Source: Viola odorata (Eukaryota > Streptophyta > Magnoliopsida > Malpighiales > Violaceae). From it: DNA of 64,000 bases. Where the stretch lies: the NCBI GenBank assembly GCA_963691705.1, contig OY829545.1:32041475-32105474 (forward strand), given 5' to 3'. Of this stretch, positions 21,290 through 30,644 are shown piece after piece. The position numbers and the translations under genes were made by a program. A model generated the notes under the pieces. That model did not search any database and was not told where the DNA came from. It saw nothing but the letters and a program-made list of their open reading frames with translations. The stretch's first letter is position 1. The number at the start of each line of letters is the position of its first letter.

Positions 21290-21858
21290 GGGAGAGGGTG
21301 AGGGAGATGATTTGCAAGAGAGAGAAGATGAGTTTGCGTTGATGGTGATGGTGAAAGATAGGGATGATGGAGATGTTTGAGAGAGAGGTAGCGTGTTTTG
21401 GTGATTGAGAGAGTTGGGACGAAGAAGGAGCGTGGGAAAGAGAAAAGGAGCTGACGTCGGTAATAAATGGCGCAGTCTTTGCATTGATTAGGGTTACTTT
21501 TCTGTCCCTTGTAGACCACGTGACACCTTGGGCTTTGAAGAGCAACGGGCCCGTGCGTATCTCAACCACCTAAAAAGAAGGCAGTTGAAGAGGGTAGAGA
21601 CAAAGAGAGAGAATAAAGGGATTAATAATAATAAGGGAATAAAATCTCCTAGGGAAAGGAAAGGTCAGAGATTAAAGGAGATAAAGAAGGGATAAAAACA
21701 AGGAAATAAAATCAAAGGGAAAAGAAAAATAAAATCAGAAAAATCAGAAAAATCTGAAATATATGGAAAGGATAAGGGAAAAAGAAGAGATGGGATGGCA
21801 TATGAGATGCCTCTAGTGTGGCCTGTTACTCGTCGAGGCCTCGACGTGTTCCAGTGAT

Positions 21859-24800
21859 CTAGGTCTCGACAGGTGGAGGTTCCACCATCATTCCTTCAAC
21901 AGTCGAGGGCTTGAATCCTTCATAGAAGGGTTTCAACCTATGGCCGTTCACCTTGAAAATCATCCTAGTGTCAGGATTCTGAATTTCTATGGCACCATGG
22001 TCGAAAACTGTCATGACCACGAAAGGTCCAGACCATTTCAACTTAAGCTTTCCTGCAAATAGATGCAAACTTGAGTTGTACAATAATACTTTCTATCCAA
22101 TGGAAAAAGTCTTGGGGCGAAGGTACCTGTCATGATAAGCTTTGGTCTTGCCCTTGTAGAGCAAGGCATTTTCATAAGCGTCGTCTCGCAACTCCTCTAG
22201 CTTCTGGATCTGTAAACGTCGGTTCCAGCCGGCATGCCCTAGATTCGTGTTTACTTTCCTGATGGCCCAAAAAGCCTTGTGCTCTATCTTAACTGGGAGA
22301 TGGCACGGCTTGCCATATACGAGTCTATAGGGTGTCATGCCAATCGGGGTCTTGAAAGTTGTTCGGTAAGCCCAGAGGGCGTCATCCAACTTTAGACTCC
22401 AATCCTTTCGGGACTGATTGACTGTCTTCTCTAGTATGGACATAATTTCATGGTTGGACACTTCGGCTTGGCTATTTGTCTGAGGATGATAAGCTGTAGA
22501 GGTTATGTGATGGACCCCATATTTGTTCAGGAATGTGGCCACGACACGGTTGCAGAAGTGGGTACCGCGATCGCTTATGAGGGTACGAGGCGTACCAAAC
22601 CGGTTGAAGATATGATATCGTAGGAAACTCACTACTACTTTGGCATCGTCGGTCCGAGTAGCCTTGGCCTCGATCCACTTTGAAACATAATCAACGACGA
22701 GTAGGATGTAGATGTTGCCGAAAGAATTGGGGAATGGGCCCATGAAATCTACGCCCCAAATATCAAAGATCTCACATACAATGATACCGGTTAGAGGTAT
22801 CTGGTTCCTAGCCCCAATATTGCCCGTGACTTGGCATCGAGGGTATGAAGCATAAAAGAGATAACTATCTTTGAAGATTGAAGGCCAGTAGAGACCGACT
22901 TCCAAGACCTTGAGGGCAGTTTTCTTAGCTGCGAAATGTCCTCCTTCAGAATGGCTGAATTTTAGGATCGAGGACACCTCGTCCATGGTTACACAACTGC
23001 GAATTATCTGGTCCGAACAGTGCTTCCACAAATATGGGTTATCCTAAATATAGTATTTGGCTTGCCTTCTGATTCTCTTGCACTCGGAGGGGGAAGCGTC
23101 TGCGGGGTATGTACCTGTAGCACAAAAATTTGCAATGTCGGAGAACCATGGGAACTGGACTACATGGGCGAGACATAGTTGTTTGTTTGGAAAAGTATCA
23201 CGGATGGGCACAAGTGAATCATCTTCTTGGGCTGGAAGTCTGTTCAGATGATCCGCCACTAGATTTTCTCTTCCCGCCTTATCCTTGATCAAGACATTGA
23301 ATTCTTGTAGCAACAAGATCCAACGAATGAGTAGAGGCTTTGCATCAGCCTTTGTCAATAAGCATCTAAGGGTCGAATGGTCAGAGTATATGAGAACGTG
23401 GGTACCCAAGAGATACTGCCTGAACTTGTCGAGGGCATAAACAACTGCCAAGAGCTCTTTTTCTGTGGTTGTGTAGTTCTGCTGGGCTGGATCTAATAAC
23501 TTGAAGGCATAGTAAATGACGTAAGTCTCCTTGTCCTTCTTTTTACCCAAAACGGCGCCTAAGGTTTGATTGCTAGCATCGCACATGACCTCGAAAGATA
23601 GGGACCAATCGGGGGCACGAATGATCGGAGCTGAGATAAGCTTGTTTTTTAGAAGTTCGAAGGCGGCTTTGCAATTCTCATTAAAATCAAAAGTAACTTC
23701 TTTCTAGAGCAAGCGGCACATGGGTTGGGCAATTTTGGAGAAATCTTTAATAAACCGTCTGTAGAAACCGGCGTGCCCTAGAAAAGATTGCACATCGCGA
23801 ACACAGGCTGGGTATGGCAAGGATTCAATTATCTCAATCTTAGACTTGTCGACCTCGATTCCCTTGGTCGAGAAGATATGACCCAAAATGAGGCCTCGAT
23901 CTACCATGAAGTGGCATTTCTCGATGTTGAGGACAAGATTGGTTTCTATGCAATGCTCTAAACATTTCTTCAATTTGAGCATACACTTGGAAAAGGAATT
24001 ACCATAAACAGTGAAGTCATCCTGAAAACTTCGATACCATCCTCGACCAATTCAGAAAAAATGCTCACCATACAGCGTTGAAAGGTGGTGGGGGCATTAC
24101 ACAAGCCGAAGGGCATACACCTATAAGCAAAGGTGCTGAAAGGGCGCGTGAAGGTGGTCTTCTCCTGGTCTTCGGGGGCAACTAGGATCTGATGGAAACC
24201 GGAGTAACCGTCTAGACAACAATAATGGGTCTTACCCGCAAGACGCTCCAGCATCTGGTCTATGAAGGGAAGAGGGAAGTGGTCTTTTCTGGTGGCAGCA
24301 TTCAAACAGCGGTAGTCGATACACACACGCCACCCATTCTAGATTCGGGTAGGAATAGATTCGCCGTCTTGCCCAATGGTAATGGTAATACCAGTTTTCT
24401 TGGGCACGACTTGTATAGGACTGACCCGTGGACTATTAGAAATGGGGTAGATAACGCCCGCATCAAGCAATTTCAGCACTTCTTTCCTGACCACCTCCAT
24501 CATGGGTGGATTCAATCGGTGCTATGGCTGGCGTATAGTCTTGCTAGCATCTTCCAAGTGAATACGATGAGTGCATAACACTGGTGACAAACCCTTGATA
24601 TCTGCGATGGTCCAGCCTATGGCTTGTCTGAATTTCTTCAACAAGGAAATCAGCTTAGACTCTTCAGGATTTTTGAGCTTGTTGGAGATAATGACAGGCA
24701 GAGAGTCATTGAGGCTGAGATAAGCATACTTTAGATGGGAAGGCAGTGGTTTCAGATCTAGGTTGGAGCCTGATCGATAGATGGAGATAACTTGACATGG

Positions 24801-25700
24801 TCTGGGAAATTAGGAGACACCATTGTGGGCTCATGTGGGATAATAATGTACTCTTCTAGGGCAGCGACGACAGAATGCAACTCAGGTGGTGTGGAAAGTG
24901 TCGAGACCACGACATCTAGGAGAGTTGGGGTTAGACTCCTGTCAAGGACAAATTGTAAAGGGTCAGTAGAATGAAGTTCAGCAAGTTCTTCAACAAAAGG
25001 GTCAATCAAATCAATATCGTTAACACTAAAAAATTCAGAGGGGTATCGCATGGCCTCTAGCATGTTAAACTTGATAATTTCCCCGTCAAACTCGAGGGTG
25101 ATGGTTGCGTCGTGAACATCAATCTTTGCTCGGGCAGTGGCCAGAAAGGGTCGACCGAGAAGAACGTCTGTTGACTTGGTGGAGTCTTCATTCTCCATGG
25201 CATTAACATAAAAATCAGCTAGGAATAAGAATTCGCCCACTTGGACCAAGACATCTGTGATGAGCCCCTCGGGGTAGATAACAGAACGATAAGCAAGCTG
25301 AATGGCTAGGTTGGTAGGTCTGAGAGGTTTGAGCCCAAGACTGTTGTAGATGATCAAGGGCATGACATTAATTCCTTTCCCCAAATCACACATGGCTTTC
25401 CCGATGTCGATTGTACCGATTCGGCAGGGAATGATGAACATTCCTTGATCCTTGCATTTCGGGGGGGTCTTCCTCTAGATATGGGTAGAAGTGTTTGCTC
25501 CTACACTGATCTTGTTAACTTCAGCCAATTTACTCTTGTTCGTGCACAACTGTTTCAAGAACTTGGAGTAGTGGGGCACATTCTTAACTGCTTGGAGGAG
25601 AGGGATGTTTATAACCACCTTACTGAACATGTCGAAGATATCGCGGTCCTCCTTTTTCTTCTTGGACTTGATTAGCCTTTAGGGAAATAGGGGCTCGAGA
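21859..25700 (-). pseudogene. Athila pol remnant (protease, RT, RNase H, integrase) of A1
   Basis: Protease region at 25441-24758 with MCDLGKGINVMPL (active-site Asp-Leu-Gly) and DVLLGRPFLATARAKID. Reverse transcriptase at 24326-23704 with CIDYRCLNAATRKDHFPLPF and QKTTFTRPFSTFAYRCMPFG-like text. The frame breaks just at the catalytic metal-binding loop, where A2 has FMDDF. RNase H at 23586-23044 with KETYVIYYAFKLLDPAQQNY and TTTEKELLAVVYALDKFRQ. Integrase at 23031-22093 with [30 protein letters not shown] and [15 protein letters not shown]; the normal zinc-binding Cys pair is degraded (YASYPRCQ). The C-terminal part is at 22083-21859. Multiple frameshifts. Confidence 0.85.
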
Positions 25701-25894
25701 ATCTTGTGAATGTATTCCTGGGTGAATTCTGGTGGATTGGGGTCATTCCTCAATGAACTTCTAGGAGAGCAAATTCTGTCTTCCATAACCTAGACGAACC
25801 GGGGCACTTTTGGGCTCTTCGCTCTGGGTTTTGGCTTGATTTCAGATTTTGGAGAGTTTCCAATGTTAGGGGCAGGATATGCTGGAGGAGTCAA

Positions 25895-26432
25895 AAATAG
25901 GAAGAGAGAATCCCTAAAAATTAGGTAAAAGTGAGAGAGTGTCTTAGGACAGTCGTCCATGCAAAAACCCTAAAGCTAAGCTTATATAGCCTAAAAACTT
26001 GCTAGGGGATAAAATACAGCTAAAGGAGAGGGTGTCAGCACTTGGGAGGGTGTCAGCATACAGGGGGGACGCGCCCTTGGTAAAGAATATTCTTGAATCT
26101 TCTGGAAGCGCCTGACACCTTTTAGAAATGCTTGGGATCCCTTGCGAATCTTTGGAGATTCCTTTGTTTGGTCTTTGATCTTTGATCTGATACGGATGTG
26201 TCGAGGGCACAAGACAGCTCACTGGTCTGGTTAGCATCGAGGGCACGATGGCATTCCACTCTTCTAGGCCTCGATCTTCGAAACTCCAGAAATCCTTCCA
26301 GAAACGCTCGTTTTCGCTCTTTTCTCCCTTTAGGCACTGATCTACAAAAAGATGGGAAAAAGGGGCACATCAGAAGTATCATGCCCTCGAAAAGGCTGAA
26401 ATAAGAGAGAGAAAACCTACAATTAAAACATG
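25895..26432 (-). repeat. Truncated 5' LTR of Athila A1
   Basis: Minus-strand text from TTGATAGCATG at 26432 downward parallels the A2 LTR (53389 on) and the A3 LTR (59254 down), including GCTATATAAGCTTAGC at about 25981, the LTR TATA box. It stops near 25895, where gag-end sequence begins, so the R/U5 region, PBS and most of gag are deleted. Confidence 0.7.
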
Positions 26433-26439
26433 CTATCAA

Positions 26440-28516
26440 TGGTTTGGTGGTTAGTGATAGTGATGTGGAGGAGGAGCCTCTAAGGCGCGAAGCAATACCT
26501 AGACGTGCACCTACTCGTGAGCGAGCAGTCCCTGAACACCCAGCGCGCGAGCTCCCAGCAGCACGTCCCCGACCCGCGCGCGAGTGCCATGTTCACCATG
26601 AACAGTGGGATGATGATGAGGATGATAAGGACTATGTATATGAGCAGAGGAACAGATTTAATGATAGGCGTTATAGGCTAGAAGATAGAGTTGACTCTAA
26701 TCTTGGAAGTATCAAGATGAAGATACCTCCGTTTTGAGGGCAAGGATGATCCGGATGCATACTTGGATTGGGAAAGGAAGGTCACCTCAATCTTTCTTTG
26801 CCATAATTATTCGGAGAATAAGAAGGTGAGATTAGCAGCTGTGGAGTTTAGTGGGTACGCTGTGCATTGGTGGGATTTATTGGCTCATAAAAGAGAAAGA
26901 GATGGAATCGGTCCAATTCGGACTTAGGAGGAGATGAAAGCCATTATGAAGAAGAGATTCGTTCCTACCTATTTTCAGTGTGATCTCCACCAAAGGTTAT
27001 AGAATTTAACCCAAGGAAGTAAAAGCGTTGGAGATTAATTCAACAAGATGGAAATTTCGTTAGCTATGGTGCAGATTGAGGAGGATAGGGAGGCAACGAT
27101 GGCAAGGTTTCTTAGTGGTTTGAATAGAGAGATAGCCAACGCCTTAGAGCTGACTTATTACACAACATTATAAGATATGTTGCACTTATCTATCAAGATA
27201 GAGAGGCATAAGAAGTCGCGGAGTTCTTTTACTAGTCCCTCTACAACTAGTGAAAGAACTACGTCATGGAAGCAAACGCTGTGGGCGAAGGATAGCAAGG
27301 GAGCAAGGGAACCGCCTAGTGTCTTACCGTATGACTAGTCCTAAGCCGAATGGTAATTCTGCTTCTACTACACCTCCTAATAGGGTCGCTAATAAGGATA
27401 TAGTGTGTTTTAAATGTGTTAGCCGAGGGCATAGGGTTGTTGAATGTGCCAATAAGCAAGTATTACTGATTCGAGAGAATGGTGACTTGAGTAGTGATGA
27501 TGATCATGAGGTTGAGGAGCCTAGGAGAGGGAAGGAAGTAGATGATGATGATTCGGAAGAAGAAGTGGTAGTGGAAGCTGAGCGTGGTGATCTGTTAGTG
27601 ATTAGGCGCAATCTTAGCGCGCAACTAAAAGCCAGAGTACAAGGTGAGGAACAAAGAGAGAATTTGTTCCACACTCGCTGTTTAGTTGGACAGAAGGTGT
27701 GTTCATTGATCATCGACAATGGGAGTGCGAATTGTTCAAGCTATTTACTAGTGCACAAGTTAAATCTTCCAATGATGAAGCACCCGAAGCCCTATCAACT
27801 TCAGTGGCTGACCGAAGGTAAAGAAGTGAAGGTAACTAAACAGGTTTTAGTTCAATTTTCTATCGGTGAATTTTAAGATAAAGTCCTATGTGATGTTGTC
27901 CCTATGAGTTCTAGTCACCTACTACTTGGCCGACCTTGGCAATTTGATAGAGACGCAAATCACGATGGGAGAAGCAATCACTACAAGCTAGTGAAGGATG
28001 GATGAAAATTCACTCTTGCACCATTGACACCACTTGAAATTTGTGAGGATCAACAGTGGCTTATCAAGGCTTATGCCGAGTATGAGATCACAAGGAAAAG
28101 AAAAGAAAAAGAGAGAAGAGAGATGAGTGTTGAAAATAAAGAGGGAATTAGGGAGGAAAACAACTCACATGAAAAAAAAAGAGTATGTGAAGAGCGAATG
28201 TGAGAAAAATAGCCCGCATGAAAAAAAAAACATGCGAGAGAAAAACACATGCATGAAAAGAGTGAGCATACAGAGATTGGCATTTATAAAAAAAGGAGAG
28301 GACAGCGAAAAGAAATTGAGTGGCTATGCCAAAGAGAGAGATGTGAGGAAGGCATTAATGATTCTCAAAAATAGTTTTGGCGCGAGCCGTATGAAACCAT
28401 TTAGTTTTTGGCCTTACACCTCTAACCCTAACATATTTGAGTTCCCTATTTCTATTGTTTCTTCTCATGTGCAGGAAACACAATGCACTACTCTCAAAGA
28501 AGAGCAAGGGTAATGG
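26440..28516 (+). pseudogene. Chromovirus gag and protease remnant (G2)
   Basis: The start region is acidic and Arg-rich (26444-26737). gag then reads DPDAYLDWERKVTSIF and AAVEFSGYAVHWWDLLAHKR, the latter being the usual capsid signature, with stops near 26926 and 27001. The nucleocapsid zinc knuckle CFKCVSRGHRVVEC (C-x2-C-x4-H-x4-C) is at about 27407-27448. Retropepsin follows: SLIIDNGSANCSSYLLVHKL near 27710, with Asn where many relatives have Gly or Ser after the catalytic Asp, then QWLTEGKEVKVTKQVLVQFS, then SSHLLLGRPWQFDRD after a stop at 27874. A charged linker (KKRV/KKEYV-like) and SNPNIFEFPISIVSS end the piece. Confidence 0.7.
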
Positions 28517-28559
28517 CGTTGTAAGTGAGACTAGTGCGACTAATCCTAGTCGCTAAGGT

Positions 28560-29903
28560 TTGTTGTGTCTCTCGTTTCTTAGGTCTGATTTGAATGAGTA
28601 CTTTGACATTATTGATCTTTATAATACTGCTAGTATTAATTTATTTACTACCGAAAGTATTCAAGAGCTGGAGATTGGATCATTTACCTTTGAGAATTAT
28701 TTATGGACACGCAAAATTAATAAAAGGTCGATTGAGTATCGAGAAGAACTAGTTGTGTCTAGGGCAGATTGTGAACAAATATTGGGTCGTTGTGGCACAA
28801 CTAATGTCGCTAACTTGAATCTTGAGCACGTTGTATCCTTGTATGGGTTATCTTTGAGCAAAGTTAGCAAACGTTTCAGAGAGCCTTTGACAGGCTTAAA
28901 CCGAGAGTGTTGGATACCTCTAAGTATGCCAAAGACTTATAAGTTAAACCAACACCCACCATTTCGGAGTCAACTGAGGGAGGAAGACCGAAGTCTCGGA
29001 GCTGTATGGTACTCCTTGGTCTGTAAGTTTGCGTTTGTTCATGATTTTTCACTCTTATATATTTCTAACAAATTCACTTATGGATTTATACTTGTGGTGC
29101 CGCTAAATCCCTTGTCTTTAAGTTACTATGCAAGTTTAGGAATTGGCAAGGACTCGGTGATGGCAAAAATACCATTGGAGCAAGTCGTGACTCACTTGGA
29201 GCGCATGGGCATTCCTCGGACTGACCAAGGATACAAAAGGGAGCTTCGTATGTTCATCAAAGTCCTTGATTGGGCTCAGATTCCTAGTCAATCCCGGGAG
29301 ATGGTCGTTGATTTGAGAAATGGTTCAGCCCATAGCATTGTCAAACATGCAAACACCAAGGGCAAATTGGGTGTCTTGGGTAATCTCGGAACTAATTGTG
29401 TGCCTCTCGCTCATACTAACTTAAGGTATTTCCTTGCAGGGGCTCTTGAAGATCCTAATGCAGATTCAAGGGTGAATCCTTTCCAAGGGGAAGGGAATGA
29501 TGCGAATCCTATTATGCAATCTATAACTCGCGAGAGGAACAAGCAAGTGAAGCTGGCCAGATTGGTGCGCGCGAAGCAAGGAGCTACAGGCGAAGATGTC
29601 CAGATTGGTCTGGACGTGATCACGCCCAACCTCGGCGTGATCACGCCCAAAACAGAGCCAAGCGATTCTGGACGCAGCCCAGGACGTGATAACGCCCAGC
29701 CTCGGCCTGATCACTCCCAAAATAGGAGCGTGGATAAATTGGAGCAGGGCCTCAACGTGATCACGCTCAGCCTCGACGTGATCACGCCGAAAATAGAAGC
29801 AGACACGGAGGCGCAGACTGGCTGCAGCGTCATCACGCCCAACCTCGGCGTGATGACACCGAAAATAGAAGGGACGCCTCACGCTGGACGAAGCCCGACG
29901 TGA
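28560..29903 (+). CDS. 447-codon open frame of unknown function, ending in the polyprotein tail and LTR
   Basis: This frame is uninterrupted for 447 codons, while gag just upstream is full of stops. Residues 1 to about 300 (SDLNEYFDIIDLYNTAS, later GIGKDSVMAKIPLEQVVTHL, later HANTKGKLGVLGNLGTN) match no domain I recognise and occupy the place where RT to integrase should be. Residues about 300-320 are the chromovirus polyprotein tail (DSRVNPFQGEGNDANP), followed by SITRERNK and KLARLVRAKQ, which lie inside the LTR. The last 100 residues are translated palindrome repeats (DVITPNLGVITPKTEP) and are probably not selected. The Met at 28560 may not be a real start. It could be an ORF specific to a non-autonomous family or a chance open frame. 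Confidence 0.35.
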   Translation: MLCLSFLRSDLNEYFDIIDLYNTASINLFTTESIQELEIGSFTFENYLWTRKINKRSIEYREELVVSRADCEQILGRCGTTNVANLNLEHVVSLYGLSLSKVSKRFREPLTGLNRECWIPLSMPKTYKLNQHPPFRSQLREEDRSLGAVWYSLVCKFAFVHDFSLLYISNKFTYGFILVVPLNPLSLSYYASLGIGKDSVMAKIPLEQVVTHLERMGIPRTDQGYKRELRMFIKVLDWAQIPSQSREMVVDLRNGSAHSIVKHANTKGKLGVLGNLGTNCVPLAHTNLRYFLAGALEDPNADSRVNPFQGEGNDANPIMQSITRERNKQVKLARLVRAKQGATGEDVQIGLDVITPNLGVITPKTEPSDSGRSPGRDNAQPRPDHSQNRSVDKLEQGLNVITLSLDVITPKIEADTEAQTGCSVITPNLGVMTPKIEGTPHAGRSPT

Positions 29904-30506
29904 TCACGCCCAACCTCGACGTGATCACGCCCTCAATTTCCAATTTTGCGCGTCCAAGAAGAAGAGTCTAGTTTTGTGCCGAGAAAATGGAATTTTAAGA
30001 CCTTTTTATTAAAACCATTACTCATTTTATTTATTACTTAAATAGCTGGATTTATTTTATAATTATTTTAAGTAATTACTTAATTAAGAGTTTAATTAGA
30101 ATTAGGATTTCTAAGTAAGGATTCGGGGTTCTCCTATTTAAAGGAGCCACATATTTCATTGTAAGGTTATGATATCTTTTAATTAAAAACCCAGAGAAGT
30201 TTTCTCAATTGTTCATGCGTGAGCCTTGTTCCAATCTTTAGTCCCGAAAGCTAGGATTGATTGCAAGTAAAACCCAAAATTTCAACCCCATTGATTTTGT
30301 TTCCCTTAGGTAGCTTTCTCCCAGGTGTGAGTCTAAGCCTAACCTACGAATCAAAACCCTCACTTGTATCAATTTAGATTAAGCAAGGCAGGTCTCTTAC
30401 TTGAGTCTAACTCATCTCGTTGAGTTATCTATCTTCCGCGTCAAATCCAAGCCTTCGAACTAGATCAAATACGTGTTACGCATCCTACGCAACTAGGATC
30501 GTATCA
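29498..30506 (+). repeat. 3' LTR of G2 (1009 bp)
   Basis: It starts TGATGCGAATCC right after the purine tract and ends AGGATCGTATCA. The ends TGATGCG and CGTATCA are nearly complementary. U3 carries ten paired dyads (29610-29930), and a TATA-like CTATTTAAAGGAG lies near 30132. R/U5 runs to the end. The polyprotein frame continues about 40 codons into the LTR, as in some CRM-type chromoviruses. Confidence 0.7.
29610..29930. repeat. Ten palindromes in five pairs, 71-bp period (GATC dyads), right LTR copy
   Basis: Centres at about 29619.5, 29640.5, 29689.5, 29710.5, 29760.5, 29781.5, 29832.5, 29853.5, 29903.5 and 29924.5 give spacings 21, 49, 21, 50, 21, 51, 21, 50, 21. The best dyad is GGCGTGATCACGCC (14 bp, perfect). 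Pairs are separated by CAACCTC or CAGCCTC. The intra-pair distance never changes, while the inter-pair distance varies by one base either way. Confidence 0.9.
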
Positions 30507-30644
30507 GTTAGGCGTGATCACGTCCAGACCAACCTGGACATCTTCGCCTGCAGCTCTTTGCTCCGCGCGCACCAATCTGGCCAGCTTCACTTGCTTGTTC
30601 ATCTCGCGAGTTAAAGATTGCATAATAGGATCCGCATCAGTTAG
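30507..30644 (-). repeat. Inverted copy of the first 137 bp of the G2 LTR
   Basis: It reads GCGTGATCACGTCC then the complement of the LTR start, ending GGATCCGCATCA. GTTAG follows both the LTR end (30507-30511) and this inverted piece (30645-30649), and GTTAG also precedes the LTR-start copy at 18313. The mirror-image arrangement is present at the left end of G2. Confidence 0.7.

Larger units (their letters stand above)
19218..26432 (-). mobile_element. Athila-lineage Ty3/gypsy element A1 (minus)
   Basis: Minus-strand order from right: truncated LTR (26432-25895), the last part of gag, protease, reverse transcriptase, RNase H, integrase, then an extra ORF in the env position, then a 3' non-coding piece that stops at 19218. 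Most of gag, the PBS and part of the LTR are deleted at about 25895. The 3' LTR is missing. The element sits between the left LTR and the gag of chromovirus G2, so it inserted into G2. The interval 21290-21858 is an AT-rich leader between pol and the extra ORF. Several frameshifts and stops mark it as dead. Confidence 0.8.
18742..30506 (+). mobile_element. Chromovirus derivative G2, split by Athila A1
   Basis: Left LTR (rearranged, to 19217), the A1 insertion (19218-26432), then gag and protease (26440-28516), an unrelated-looking open region (28560-29450), the polyprotein tail, a purine tract AAGGGGAAGGGAA and a full 3' LTR (29498-30506). Reverse transcriptase, RNase H and integrase are absent. 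So this is a non-autonomous element that would have depended on enzymes from a relative. Its two LTRs share the same palindrome array. Confidence 0.65.

Noticed and set aside
29610..29930. CRISPR-like spaced repeats in the GATC and GCATGC arrays
   Set aside because: The spacers are themselves repeated, the repeats are palindromic LTR parts, and the genome is a plant; no cas genes.
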